Both the position numbers and the translations under genes were made by a program. A DNA stretch of 64,000 nucleotides, taken from positions 114,138,302 to 114,202,301 of the forward strand of contig CM063508.1 in NCBI GenBank assembly GCA_032207245.1, in the 5' to 3' direction. This DNA is from Pardosa pseudoannulata. Its lineage: Eukaryota > Arthropoda > Arachnida > Araneae > Lycosidae. Positions 27,301-33,775 of the stretch are shown here, one piece after another. Position 1 is the stretch's first letter. Each line of letters begins with the position of its first letter. A model generated the notes under the pieces. It did not search any database. It was not told where the DNA came from and saw nothing but the letters and a program-made list of their open reading frames with translations.

Positions 27301-30119
27301 TGACAAAGTTAATAATTAGTGTTGTTAACCGTAAGTACAATAGTGAAATAAAGAAGCAGCAATACTTCTCATGAGTAAGTAGTGCTTATAGGATTTTCCC
27401 CCTTTTTTTCTTGAATATTGCCTTAATTCATGTGAGTACATGAAGAAGTGAACATTATTTTGTGTATAATATACCCTGAATTTCCCCCCTAAATTTTTGA
27501 AAAAACAGTTTGCATTATACAGAAGTAAAAATGATATATTGTATAAAAGTAATGTAGGCCAGTACCAGAGGTGAGGGATGTTTGTCTTTGAGGCCACATG
27601 CAGACTATGTGTTTATTATGCAGCTTTCCTAAAAGTTAGCTCTTGTTATATTTGATATTTAGTTACATAGATAACAACAATTTGAAAATTAATAACATAA
27701 ACTAAGAACAATAATAACAATCTTGTATTGTATTGCTACTGGCCATTGTGAAAATCTAACTGTAATTGCTTTACTTATTCTGTGGTTTTACTAGTACAAA
27801 ACTGTATTGTATTTCTAGTAATTATACACTTACTTAAAGGTATTATTTGTTATTCATTTTTTGTCTGTCATATCAAATTATAAGGCATGAAAATCAAAAA
27901 AAGGCAGAAGATTTAGTGCAGAAGGAGAGTTGAATTTTAACATCTGTGAAAAATAAAAGGGTGTTTTGTTGTGCAGTTTTAACTATAAAAAATAAAGTTA
28001 ATGCAAATAAATCATATTGAACTTATGAAAAACATATGCTAAAGCCATCTGAAGGTCTCCAGCACTACAGAGAAAGGCTGGGGATCCTTGCTGCATACCA
28101 CTTGTAATTCAGAGGTGCTTGCCATTTCAAATTCACCTTAGAATTAGAATTAAGGTGGGCCAGCCCATAAGGGCACCATCACTGCGGCCTAAGGCCTATT
28201 GTACTGTAAAGCCCCCCATACACTGGAACAAAAAGTTCCAGCACAAGGTTAAGAAATATTAACCATTATATCTCAGAGAGACCAATAGCTGAGATAAATC
28301 TCAGCAGCGATTTAACCAAGAAGTTGATCAGCTCCCACATCTTGATGAAGTAATAACGAAGAAATTTAAATCTCTTGGTGCAGTAGTAGTACATTCACAC
28401 AAAATATGTGATGAACTCTCCTCTGCCATATGGCATCCCCTACATACCGGGCTATCCATACTGCCAATAATGTTGAGGTGCCTCTTAAGGCAACAATGGC
28501 CAGTCAACAGACCAATGCCACCTCAGCTCTTTTCTGCTGAGCTTAAGTAGCTCATTAGTCCTCATCCAGGGATAACCCTAGTTAAGCTCCTTGGCCTGCC
28601 TTTGATTACCAGAATCAAGCCATGCCTTATAAGTCTCCCCCATTTGAAGGTCCTTTACAGTCCTTCTCACTACATTATGGGGAACACCAAGTACTGGTTC
28701 CGGCCCAATAAAGGGCAACTCAGAGCCGAACTTAGCAAGATTATCAGCAACCTTGTTGCCAAAAATACTGCAGTGCCCAGGAACCCAAACTAGGGTTGAC
28801 TATAGCCAACTGGTTAATGGTCCTGTAGTAATCCCACACAATTTTGGATGAGAAGCAGTACCTGTGCAAGGCCATAAGGGCGGCCTGACTGTCCGAGAAG
28901 ATCTTTAACCTTCTTTTGGCAACCCCTCTTGCTATACAGTTATCTGCACTAGCAAGAATAGCAGCAATCTCAGCCTGGAACACAGAAGCTAGTTTACCCA
29001 GGGAGAATGAAATCCGGATGCTCCTGGTAACACAGAAAGCACTAGAGCCGTTCCCAGAGGGCATTTTAGAGCTATCTGTAAATCAAACCTCATTGGCACG
29101 TGTGAGAAGCTTTTAGGTTCTTCCCACTCACAGAGAACCTAAAAAGGACAACATTAAAGTTGTCAGTGAAAGCAAATTTCTTGAACATCCAATCCGAGAT
29201 CATCATAAGAGAAGGATGTATCAGTCTAAGAAACTTCAACCTTTGGGAACAAAGAATTGTCTCCAGCTCGACCTGCTTATGAAGAGGCAAAAGGCCCAGG
29301 AACAGATCCAGAGTCTGTGAGGGAGTAGTCCTCATGACACTAGTTATAGTGACTATAGCCATTCTCTTAAGACTAGCTAATTCCCTAATGGTAATGACCT
29401 GGCATACCTTGCCCCACCAGGGAATAGAACCATAGGTCACAATTGGTACAATAAATTCACCTTCATTTTGTAGAAGGAACAAATTTTCAAAAGGATATAA
29501 AACAGAGGAACTAGGTTCAGGGAGGTCATATCCCTCTCTCTCCAGCCAATTGGCAGTCTCATTTGCAGGCACATCTTTATGTGATGGTATTCGTTAGAGA
29601 CAGACTGACTTCCCCTGAACATGTTAGACTTGCAGTTAGAAGTTGTAAATTGCAGAGAAGATCTATTTATCTGGTTTTCACTGTTAAATGATTAAGCAGA
29701 TCCTATCTAGTTCTGACAAAATTGGTATGTTTTAATGAGACATAGCTATTGCAAAAAGTAGTTGTTTAAGTTCACATTTGGTACATGTTTATTAAAGTTA
29801 TCTTTGGAATTTTTCTTTCAAACTTCTGCCATGACATAGTTTAAAATTCATGTACAAAAAAAATGTCTTCGAAATTATTTAATGTATAAATATTTTAAAG
29901 ATTCTGAATACTTATCAATGCAAACACTGTTAAACTTGTTTTATCTGAATTTACTCAATTTTTTAACTTTTTTCATTTTAGGCTGCTTCAGATATAATCA
30001 GCAAGAATGCTGCAAGAGTAGCTGATGTTGAGAAACTCACTGGAATATCTTTTTATACTGGACTTCCTATTTATGAGGCTATCAGACTTAGAACTATGAT
30101 ACCTGAACGACCATTTTAA
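276..30119 (+). CDS. ENPP: ENPP1/3-like ectonucleotide pyrophosphatase/phosphodiesterase, 3' 13 exons
   Basis: Coding exons are 276-385, 3361-3499, 4555-4663, 6408-6527, 10055-10208, 11529-11604, 14483-14570, 15675-15856, 16873-17049, 20333-20468, 21213-21417, 26283-26445 and 29982-30119. All junctions are AG/GT, phases are compatible, and the total is 1797 nt (598 codons plus stop). The protein starts inside the phosphodiesterase domain ([10 protein letters not shown], typical of ENPP) and runs through the nuclease-like domain to the family C-terminus. The visible metal ligands are present: PDHALH (D71, H75), SDHG (D118, H119) and GAHGYDN (H226), numbered from the first visible residue. The family are zinc ectoenzymes that hydrolyse nucleotide phosphodiester or pyrophosphate bonds at the cell surface. 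The catalytic threonine and the N-terminus lie upstream. Five NxT sequons suggest an extracellular location. Length and colinearity match ENPP1/ENPP3 rather than the short ENPP4-7 type. Substrate preference cannot be read from this part. Confidence 0.93.
386..3360 (+). other. Intron, 3.0 kb
   Basis: AT-rich intron of the ENPP gene. Apart from the minus-strand SINE at 2286-2582 it contains poly-T and poly-A runs and no open frame worth calling. A small hairpin around CAGACACAGGTCTG lies near 1326. Confidence 0.8.
2286..2582 (-). mobile_element. tRNA-related SINE, family A (Gly-like head)
   Basis: A 0.3-kb block of higher GC than the intron. Read on the minus strand it begins GCCCAATGGTTTAGGGGTAG, which resembles the A-box region of a tRNA-Gly-like promoter, and ends in CTGTAGTGCTGAGGAGTTTAG. 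The same family recurs on the plus strand at 11883-12170, and its 3' part at 63003-63165. The copy looks old, with no clear target duplication. Confidence 0.7.
3361..3499 (+). CDS. ENPP: ENPP exon: first zinc-ligand motif PDHALH
   Basis: Preceded by a pyrimidine-rich tract ending in ttcag, with donor CAG/gtatta. It encodes [16 protein letters not shown], then [15 protein letters not shown]. The D and the H four residues later match the family's D-x3-H zinc ligands (usually PDxxGH). The usual glycine before the histidine is leucine here. Confidence 0.93.
3500..4554 (+). other. Intron, 1.05 kb, with unclassified GC-rich block
   Basis: AT-rich ends, a 32-base palindrome at 3666-3697 (two 15-base arms), and a conspicuous GC-rich block at 3937-4270 described separately. 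Confidence 0.7.
3937..4270. mobile_element. Unclassified GC-rich insertion in intron
   Basis: About 330 bases near 50% GC inside an intron of about 25% GC, with sharp edges. It contains short inverted segments (GGGAGGGGACTCCCGG) and no open frame or tRNA-type promoter that I recognise. It is followed by TTAACCCTCTACGGC, which resembles a piggyBac-type end. Most likely an old non-coding repeat insertion. The class is unknown. Confidence 0.4.
4555..4663 (+). CDS. ENPP: ENPP exon: SDHG zinc-ligand motif
   Basis: Acceptor gcag/GCT and donor G/gtgagt. It encodes [16 protein letters not shown]...NIVIMSDH. The Asp-His pair forms the second metal site in ENPPs. The exon ends after one base of the glycine codon that follows. 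Confidence 0.93.
4664..6407 (+). other. Intron, 1.7 kb
   Basis: AT-rich sequence with purine-rich stretches. I see no repeat family, RNA gene or open frame in it. Confidence 0.75.
6408..6527 (+). CDS. ENPP: ENPP exon: [13 protein letters not shown] segment
   Basis: Acceptor atttcag/GA and donor A/gtaagt. It completes SDHGM and continues with [19 protein letters not shown] and [11 protein letters not shown]. This matches the family's stretch after SDHGM, including the Y-GP-x-x-R-x-RP pattern. It contains one NDT sequon. Confidence 0.92.
6955..7140 (+). repeat. 28-bp tandem repeat, about 6.5 copies
   Basis: Units of the form GCTATTTATTTATTATACTA followed by TTTGTTAA, with point differences between copies. 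An open frame runs through it only because the unit lacks stop codons in one frame. It is flanked by TTAACCCTTT near 6682 and AAAGGGTTAA near 7348, which may be the ends of a piggyBac-type MITE, but the match is too short to rely on. Confidence 0.75.
7345..8100 (+). pseudogene. Non-LTR retrotransposon 3' fragment: RNase H and zinc-knuckle
   Basis: The frame gives TDGS, then [22 protein letters not shown] and [19 protein letters not shown]: all four acidic residues of the RNase HI active site in order. It then jumps to [20 protein letters not shown], the C-terminal CCHC motif of RNase H-bearing LINEs (I/R1/Jockey-like groups). About 60 residues between the two are missing at an ATT run near 7785, so the copy is 5'-truncated and internally deleted. 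The 3' tail after the stop (7982) shares GTACAATAG(A/G)CCT with the minus-strand copy at 28040-29640. Confidence 0.85.
8695..8995 (-). pseudogene. Unrecognised decayed coding-like segment
   Basis: Two overlapping minus-strand frames (8695-8967 and 8783-8995) are longer than expected in this AT-rich intron, and base composition is more balanced than around them. The frames would need a frameshift to join. I recognise no domain. It could be a processed-pseudogene fragment or chance. Confidence 0.25.
9178..9775 (+). pseudogene. Relic duplicate of ENPP exon 10055-10208
   Basis: Segment 9181-9225 resembles the first third of the functional exon: GATTTTGC(C/T)AG(C/T)A(C/A)ATTAA then T(A/G)TAAG. 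Segment 9738-9765 matches its later part over CAATTGCCAGTTC(A/G)AATGCATTAT with one difference. The two lie in the right order and strand, separated by about 500 bases of unrelated sequence, with an acceptor-like ttttaaag before the first. The simplest reading is a tandem exon duplication that decayed and was split by an insertion. Confidence 0.6.
10055..10208 (+). CDS. ENPP: ENPP exon: [15 protein letters not shown] segment
   Basis: Acceptor ttacag/CT and donor AG/gtaata. It encodes [19 protein letters not shown], then [20 protein letters not shown]. The equivalent family stretch reads LPKRLHFAKSDRIEP in human ENPP1. A decayed second copy of this exon seems to lie about 0.9 kb upstream (see 9178-9775). 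Confidence 0.92.
10209..11528 (+). other. Intron, 1.3 kb
   Basis: Uniformly AT-rich. I see no repeat family or coding signal. Confidence 0.75.
11529..11604 (+). CDS. ENPP: ENPP exon: GAHGYDN zinc-ligand motif
   Basis: A short exon with acceptor ttgcag and donor AGA/gtatga. It encodes [15 protein letters not shown], matching the family G-x-HG-x-DN motif that supplies the last zinc histidine. The donor is a weak match to consensus, but phase and protein continuity support it. Confidence 0.9.
11605..14482 (+). other. Intron, 2.9 kb
   Basis: Holds the plus-strand SINE at 11883-12170. The rest is AT-rich. A short moderately GC-rich stretch at 13240-13380 and TTAACCCCTT at 14119 were seen, but no partner end for the latter. 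Confidence 0.75.
11883..12170 (+). mobile_element. tRNA-related SINE, family A, plus orientation
   Basis: Same family as the minus-strand copy at 2286-2582. The shared body includes TTGGGAACTAAATCCTGAGG, GGTTGACCACCTACC, CTTGGTCTTAAAAAC and a tail AAGGAGTTTAGAGTTT. The head (GGTGGCATTTGGGTAACTC) is more diverged. Old, non-coding insertion. Confidence 0.7.
14483..14570 (+). CDS. ENPP: ENPP exon: [12 protein letters not shown] segment
   Basis: Acceptor tttag/GCC and donor G/gtaatt. It encodes [14 protein letters not shown] and NVEVYEMLT, corresponding to the family's F-x-(A/G)-x-GP-x-F and N-x-EVY-x-L segments near the end of the catalytic domain. Confidence 0.92.
14571..15674 (+). other. Intron, 1.1 kb
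   Basis: AT-rich. A short frame at 15034-15107 ([17 protein letters not shown], then acidic residues and a stop) resembles the N-terminus of piggyBac-type transposases, but no matching ends were found, so this is only a possible relic. Confidence 0.5.
15675..15856 (+). CDS. ENPP: ENPP exon: PNNGTRGS and linker with CSC
   Basis: Acceptor tttttag/AG and donor GAG/gtactg. It encodes [16 protein letters not shown], which closes the phosphodiesterase domain (P-x-PNNGT-x-GS is strongly conserved), then a variable linker ending STCSCSE. The Cys-x-Cys matches the CSC in the linker before the nuclease-like domain of ENPP1/3. Confidence 0.92.
15857..16872 (+). other. Intron, 1.0 kb, possible piggyBac-type MITE
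   Basis: Has an (ATA)n run near 15980. The segment 16084-16803 is flanked by TTAA on both sides with weakly inverted ends (CTCCTTGATTACTG and TGACAGAGAAGGGG), similar to the better piggyBac-type elements at 55294 and 57898. Support is weak. Confidence 0.4.
16873..17049 (+). CDS. ENPP: ENPP exon: start of nuclease-like domain
   Basis: Acceptor ttttag/TCT and donor CAA/gtaagt, exactly 59 codons. It encodes [20 protein letters not shown] and [15 protein letters not shown], matching LPYGRP...ICLL and MPLWTSYTV of ENPP1. The presence of this domain separates the gene from the short ENPP4-7 members. Confidence 0.92.
17063..18113 (+). repeat. 198-bp tandem duplication, one copy split by a Helitron
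   Basis: Copy 1 is 17063-17121 plus 17777-17915. Copy 2 is 17916-18113. Both carry TAGTGATATTTAAAATTTTT, ATGGTTATTTA, TTTTCTATCTA and GAAGCTTTTAGTATAATTGC. Copy 2 has no Helitron, so it shows the pre-insertion sequence ATTTATTGAGTAATAAG. The duplicated block starts just after the donor of the exon ending at 17049. Confidence 0.85.
17122..17776 (+). mobile_element. Non-autonomous Helitron, 655 bp
   Basis: Begins TCCCCAATATAATAATAGCC and ends GTACACTAG. A 3' subterminal hairpin, CCCGTCATATGATGGG, lies a few bases before the terminal CTAG. It sits between A (17121) and T (17777) with no target duplication. TC start, CTRR end, 3' hairpin and AT insertion site are the hallmarks of Helitrons. No helicase is encoded. 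The unsplit copy of the flank at 17916-18113 confirms both borders. Confidence 0.88.
18226..20159. mobile_element. TIR DNA transposon, 1.9 kb, 9-bp TSD ATTATTACT
   Basis: Ends are GTATTTACTCATGTATAATG and, inverted at the right, GTATTCACTCTTATATAGC. ATTATTACT lies directly outside both ends (18217-18225 and 20160-20168). A 9-bp duplication fits MULE-like elements, while 8 bp plus one chance base would fit hAT. A related element is at about 26623-27532. The interior (about 18880-19720) contains a module shared with the hAT-like element at 30343-35004. No transposase frame is recognisable. Confidence 0.7.
20333..20468 (+). CDS. ENPP: ENPP exon: nuclease-like domain, cysteine-containing segment
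   Basis: Acceptor tctag/CAA and donor G/gtcagt. It encodes [19 protein letters not shown] and [12 protein letters not shown]. It aligns with the C-x-Y-x-DFRI...C segment of ENPP1/3. The exon is short and ends one base into a glycine codon. Confidence 0.88.
20469..21212 (+). other. Intron, 0.74 kb
   Basis: Contains two diverged copies of a segment of about 190 bases (near 20665-20755 and 20850-20945; shared words CCATTATGGGAT / CTATTATGGGAT and AGATATTCT / AGGTATTCT). Short (AT)n at 21140. No coding signal. Confidence 0.6.
21213..21417 (+). CDS. ENPP: ENPP exon: nuclease-like core with degenerate Ca-loop
   Basis: Acceptor tatag/GT and donor AT/gtaagt. It encodes [14 protein letters not shown] and [17 protein letters not shown], matching EALLTTNIVPM and VNVVSGPVFDFDYDG of ENPP1. 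The acidic calcium-binding loop of ENPP1 (alternating Asp) is mostly replaced here (DIFGNG). Confidence 0.92.
24131..24410 (+). mobile_element. Helitron 5' fragment with internal deletion
   Basis: Preceded by A and starting TCCCCTATATAATAATAGCC, the same 5' end as the Helitron at 17122. It continues through AGCAAAATTCAAAGCGAG and then jumps past about 120 bases of the normal interior. After 24310 the family sequence gives way to a 27-base perfect inverted repeat and unrelated sequence. Confidence 0.7.
24314..24374. repeat. Perfect inverted repeat, 27-bp arms, 7-bp loop
   Basis: Left arm 24314-24340 and right arm 24348-24374 are exact reverse complements (arm begins CTCCCTCTTATTCTATACTA), with loop TCTTGAT. 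It lies inside the Helitron fragment. It could be a foldback of replication origin. Confidence 0.9.
24666..25321 (+). mobile_element. Non-autonomous Helitron, about 656 bp
   Basis: Near full-length relative of the copy at 17122. The 5' part matches from TAATAATAGCCTAAGTTATG. The 3' end is the perfect 16-base palindrome CCCGTCATATGACGGG, then CTATATGCTAG, followed by T. Length is within one base of the first copy. The exact 5' base is less certain because the first few bases have changed. Confidence 0.82.
25653..25770. repeat. Long imperfect hairpin with 26-bp perfect inner stem
   Basis: Inner arms 25679-25704 and 25719-25744 are exact reverse complements (ACACAGATGCATCAATTTTG onward). Outer parts also pair loosely (TCTTGCCCAAACTCA with TGAGTTTGGGTGACACAGGCAAGA). 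Total about 115 bases. It may be a foldback MITE or an inverted duplication. Confidence 0.85.
26283..26445 (+). CDS. ENPP: ENPP exon: [14 protein letters not shown] segment
   Basis: Acceptor tttaag/G and donor GAA/gtaagt. It encodes [17 protein letters not shown], then [14 protein letters not shown], matching ILIPTHFFIVLTSC and AFILPHR of ENPP1. The preceding intron is the longest in the window at 4.9 kb. Confidence 0.91.
26623..27532. mobile_element. Decayed relative of the 18226-20159 TIR element
   Basis: The left end GTGTTTACTCATGCATAACA resembles the end at 18226. The right part (CCTAAATTTTTGAAAAAACA, then GCATTATACAGAAGTAAAAA) resembles the right part at 20110-20159. Ends are degraded and I could not define a target duplication. 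No transposase is visible. Confidence 0.5.
28040..29640 (-). pseudogene. Non-LTR retrotransposon 3' portion: RT thumb, RNase H, zinc-knuckle
   Basis: Read on the minus strand: an RNase H tail-like piece ([15 protein letters not shown], near 29570-29520), then the end of reverse transcriptase ([11 protein letters not shown] and [20 protein letters not shown]). RNase H follows ([22 protein letters not shown]), then after a frameshift [20 protein letters not shown], and a CCHC-like [15 protein letters not shown] near 28410. Several frameshifts and stops make it dead. The first piece is out of normal order, implying a rearranged or nested copy. The 3' tail resembles that of the plus-strand fragment at 7345-8100, so both belong to related I/R1-like families. 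Confidence 0.82.
29982..30119 (+). CDS. ENPP: ENPP terminal exon with stop codon
   Basis: Acceptor ttttag/GCT and TAA at 30117-30119. It encodes [20 protein letters not shown], matching LHRARITDVEHITGLSFY of ENPP1, then [12 protein letters not shown]. The C-terminal end is at the family's usual point, so no domain is missing at this end. Confidence 0.93.
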   Translation, partial: AASDIISKNAARVADVEKLTGISFYTGLPIYEAIRLRTMIPERPF

Positions 30120-30300
30120 CCACTAAGGAATTTTATATCAGAGAGTGTTTTATACATCAAAATTGTAGATACACATCCAATGAGATTCATGAACTCTATA
30201 TTGAAATCAACATTACAAAAAGAGCATATATAGTTTTTACTAATATTTATTTGCCTATGGAATTATATTTAATAAAGTCATTATTTTTAATTTTACAAGT
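30120..30300 (+). promoter_or_regulatory. ENPP 3' UTR with AATAAA polyadenylation signal
   Basis: AATAAA at 30271-30276, about 150 bases after the stop, followed by a T-rich tract. This gives a short 3' UTR. The cleavage site cannot be fixed by eye. The hAT-like element begins 43 bases past the shown end. Confidence 0.7.
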
Positions 30301-30654
30301 ATTTTGATATCACTTATTATTGTTGTTTACATACATAAAAGGTAGTGTTGGATTGTGTATCAGTATATTGTCAAATATTGATATACTTCAAGTATTGCGA
30401 TAACAATATTAAAATTCTGCTATGTTTATATATCACCCGCCAGCGGTACTGTTTTTCCTCCGCGCACGATATCGCAGATAGCTAAAAGACATCCTGAATA
30501 TTCCGCATATTTCAATATAAAGTAATATATATTTTAAAGTTATTACATTCATTTTATGTATTTACCCGCGTACTTAATACAAACTCAAGCCAGAAAAAAT
30601 TTGATCTTGATCTTTAAGATTATCACATCTACGTCCAGATCTTAGGCAATATAT

Positions 30655-30975
30655 CCCAATAATATTCCGATAACGAAGCAATCGGGTCGAGACCGGAAAT
30701 TTCACTCATCGCGACAGACGGCGATGAACTCGGTTGTTCTGTTCCTGCACCTGTTTATTGGAATATTATATGGATATATCAATGATATTGATATTTACTG
30801 CGTGATCGCAAGAGTCTGTTATCTCGATAACGAAGCACTCGGGTCAAGACCAGAAATTACACTGTTCGCGATAGGCGCAGATGGATTCAATTGTTTTGTT
30901 TTTCTGCGCCTGCTACAGGTTTATTGGAATATATCGGGATATAACAAGAATACTGATATTTGATCGCAACAGTCA
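30655..30975 (+). repeat. Duplicated segment of about 170 bp inside the hAT-like element
   Basis: Copies begin CGATAACGAAGCAATCGGGT (near 30669) and CGATAACGAAGCACTCGGGT (near 30825), and continue with related GAAATT(T/A)CACT, CCTGC, GTTTATTGGAATAT and TGATCGCAA. Divergence is moderate. Likely subterminal repeats of the transposon. Confidence 0.7.
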
Positions 30976-31315
30976 GTGATATGTGCACGTGTTGATATAT
31001 TTCGATAGCTTGCTGCTTGCTCGTTCATGTCGTCTACTAATATCGGAGTCACATGGTGTTTTTGTTGAATATCGGGATAAAAATAAAGGCTCGGAATCGC
31101 CCAAAGTATCAAAATTATATCCAAAAATGTAACTAAAAGCTATGTTTGACAGTTCTTTAGTTTACCGGAGATGAAAATGGCAAAATAATCAGCGAAAACA
31201 TATTGATTTGCAATTTTGATCTGTGTGCAGTTTTTTCGAAGGTTACGTCTAATTTCTGGAGTTATTTGAAATATCAGATATTGTAGAATAGATTTGAAAT
31301 ATCAGATATAAAATA

Positions 31316-31357
31316 TCCGATATTGTAGAGCACGTTAACGTGCTCTACAATATCGGA
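31316..31357. repeat. Perfect 42-bp palindrome
   Basis: Two 21-base arms without a loop, centred on GTTAAC at 31334-31339 (arm begins TCCGATATTGTAGAGCACG). The outer ATATTGTAGA words repeat just upstream at 31278. It sits in the hAT-like element and may be two recently inverted copies of an internal motif. Confidence 0.9.
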
Positions 31358-31860
31358 ATCTAAATTATAGTCAAGAACTCTCTTTTTATTTTTAAAAATT
31401 AAGATATAATTTTTAAAGTTACTTAATTATTTCTTTTTAATAATTTATTAAGTAATTTAATTATTAAATTCAAATTTTGTTTTGCAATGTCGAAATTTTA
31501 TTCTGATAAATTAAAAAAAATCTGCATTAAATTTAGGAAAGTAAATTTTTCAGACGGAATATTTCTTGTCTTCGCATTGTCCGTGAAAAAGAGAAGTTAT
31601 TAAAGCATTAAAATAAATCCTTTTCTATTGAAATTCAAATTCTTGAGACATACAATTATTTCGTTTCTCCAGATAATATATAGAGACTAGAATTAAAAAA
31701 AATGTATAATAGCGAAGTATTGCTAAATAGTTTCGTTTGGAGCCTTTTCTGTTTAAGACCCCAATAGCTTTTATAAATATTTCGAGCATAGTGATCAGAA
31801 AAGTTAAAATTGATCTGTTCATTAATGCCTATGACTGATTTTTAGAATACCCGTGTCATA

Positions 31861-31918
31861 TGTTTAGTTTATAACTTATCAGTTCTGCTTGCTGAACTGA
31901 TAAGGTATAAACTAAACA
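31861..31918. repeat. Inverted repeat, 24-bp arms, 10-bp loop
   Basis: Arms 31861-31884 and 31895-31918 match at 23 of 24 positions (TGTTTAGTTTATA, then CTTATCAGTT), with loop CTGCTTGCTG. Within the hAT-like element. Function unknown. Confidence 0.85.
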
Positions 31919-32074
31919 GCTTGCTGAAAGTTGTAGGTGTTCGGGGATGGGAAGTAGAAGCTTGCGACCATTTTAAAATCCTTTATTGAATTAAAAAAAA
32001 AAAATAGACAAAACATTTGCAGCTAAGTGCGTCCCCTAGCGGAGAGCGGAGTTGAAGTGTTTTAACCTTGAGCT

Positions 32075-33083
32075 TGTAACGTATCCGGTCCCTGTTTTAG
32101 GTGACACAAGGAAGAATCAGGTGTATCTTGATTAATGAATTTATTTACACTTCTGCTATATACATCATTTCACAACTACAAAAAAAAAAAAAATAAATAA
32201 ATAAATAAAAAATAACAAAAAAAAAAAAACAATTTCCGATCACAGGTAAGTGATTAGTACACGTAGGCCTGAGTAGAGACGGGTACCTAAACTAAAATCA
32301 GTCTCTGCCGAAATATGGGTGATTCGACGGAAGAAACAATTCGGTAGCTCTCGCGAAAGTTCACTGAAAGATCACTGGTAGAATATCGAAGCACAGTTAG
32401 AGTTCCGAAGGAAAAATGCAAACAATCCTGAAGAGGATTATATTAAAAAAGGAAACCCAATGCACAGGGTATCGTTTCAATCTCAGCAAGAGATATATCC
32501 CAAGACGGGATTTCGCTAAATAAAACTCTCCGATGGAGAGACTGGTCGAGGCGACCTCCGAGTTAGCCGATGCGGGCTACTCCTTAAAGAAAAGATCCCA
32601 AGGTGGGATTATAGCAGAAATCTCTCCGGTAGAGAGACTGGTCAAGGCGACCTCTGAATTAGCTGGTTGCTAGCTAACTAACTTCTCTAAAAAACAAATC
32701 TTCTTTCGTCTCTTTCTAGGGGAAGGGCCTCTAAGAGAGGGGCCTCACCCACAATTTCATTATTGGATCACCTAGCGATGACCTCACCTTTGAACAACTG
32801 GATTGGTCCGGATTAAACAACCATCGGCCGCAAAGCCAGGGGTCTCTGGAATTCTTAGCGGCTACATCTGAGTCGCGGCAAATCCTTTGTCATTCCAATG
32901 ATCATATTTTTGGCTGTCAGTGAAGGTGCCGAGTTGTCTGGTGTATTGTTCCTCTACTATAGGGCACAACAGTGTAGACATCGTGGTGCAGGGAAAACAA
33001 TCCTTTTGTATCCACACAAGCGAAATCCACCTCTCAATGCAAAGTTCTTTGATGTCGACACACCGCTAAATCACACCGTTACA
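32075..33083 (-). mobile_element. Solo LTR of a Gypsy-type retrotransposon, 1009 bp
   Basis: Read on the minus strand it starts TGTAACGGTGTG and ends GATACGTTACA, giving the terminal inverted TGTAACG/CGTTACA. AGCT lies directly outside both ends (32071-32074 and 33084-33087), a 4-bp target duplication. A polyadenylation signal (AATAAA on the minus strand, 32140-32145) lies near its 3' end, with an A/T-rich run at 32176-32230. An internal repeat of about 100 bases carries GGAGAGACTGGTC twice (32530-32660). No gag or pol follows on either side, so this is a solo LTR left by recombination. Confidence 0.85.
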
Positions 33084-33144
33084 AGCTGTGAACAGTAGGT
33101 CCTATTACGTTTCCGCCTGCTGGATATTTCTCAAATAAAACCTT

Positions 33145-33315
33145 TTTGGTTTGGATCGCTACGGTCTACTATTTTTGCTCTACGAATGCTATTAACCGAT
33201 ACTTACTACTTGAAGCTGATTCCGATCGGCTAGTCACATCCTTGCCGGGAGCGAAATTAGAACCCTCGGAATCTGCTAAAAAGTTTTATACCGATCAGTT
33301 TACCAATGGAAGGAG
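33145..33315 (-). mobile_element. tRNA-derived SINE, family B, decayed minus copy
   Basis: On the minus strand it reads GAGGGTTCTAATTTCGCTCC, AAGGATGTGACTAGCCGATC, GGAATCAGCTT, AAAATAGTAGACCGTAGCGA and TCCAAACC, matching the body of the better SINE copies at 60520 and 61145. Many substitutions show it is old. Confidence 0.7.
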
Positions 33316-33429
33316 TTTAATTTGGATTTGGGAGAAATATAATTTGGCATAAATATGTAATAATTAGCAGTAATGGTTTCCAATTTGAATAAACAAATTT
33401 TGGATTCTTTTTTTGGATAGGCAAATATG

Positions 33430-33709
33430 TGGCACATTGCCCAGAGCTATTGGTGTGGCCTGTTTCCGCCTTGAGACTGGACATGATTTTCTTTAGGCCC
33501 ATCCGTACAAAGTTGCCTTGCTGATTCACCGAACTGTGTCCTTTGTGCTTCAGCCTCAGCCCCCAATGCATGGAGATCACCTTTCTTCTTGTCCTGCCCT
33601 ACAGGATGTTATTTCTTCGGGTTCCTTTTCGACTTTCCCATCTACTGGGCAATTTCTTGTCTGTATTGGACTGAAAGGCGTTGTATGCTCGAAAGAGTTC
33701 AGACTGGCG

Positions 33710-33711
<2 letters not shown>
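33430..33711 (+). pseudogene. LINE C-terminal fragment ending at a TA microsatellite
   Basis: Balanced base composition. A plus-strand frame ends CLYWTERRCMLERVQTGVI, resembling the YW-x-x-RR-x-M...(T/S)GV terminus of RNase H-type LINE ORF2 proteins, preceded in another frame by HGDHLSSCPAL (zinc-knuckle-like). It runs straight into the (AT)n at 33712, which may have begun as the element's 3' tail. Confidence 0.45.

Positions 33712-33772
<61 letters not shown>
33712..33772. repeat. (AT)n microsatellite
   Basis: About 30 uninterrupted AT dinucleotides. It is the insertion target of the Tigger element that follows, which uses TA sites. Confidence 0.97.

Positions 33773-33775
<3 letters not shown>

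Larger units (their letters stand above)
26446..29981 (+). other. Intron, 3.5 kb, last of the gene
   Basis: Holds a decayed TIR element (26623-27532) and a minus-strand LINE copy (28040-29640). The remainder is AT-rich without coding signal. Confidence 0.75.
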
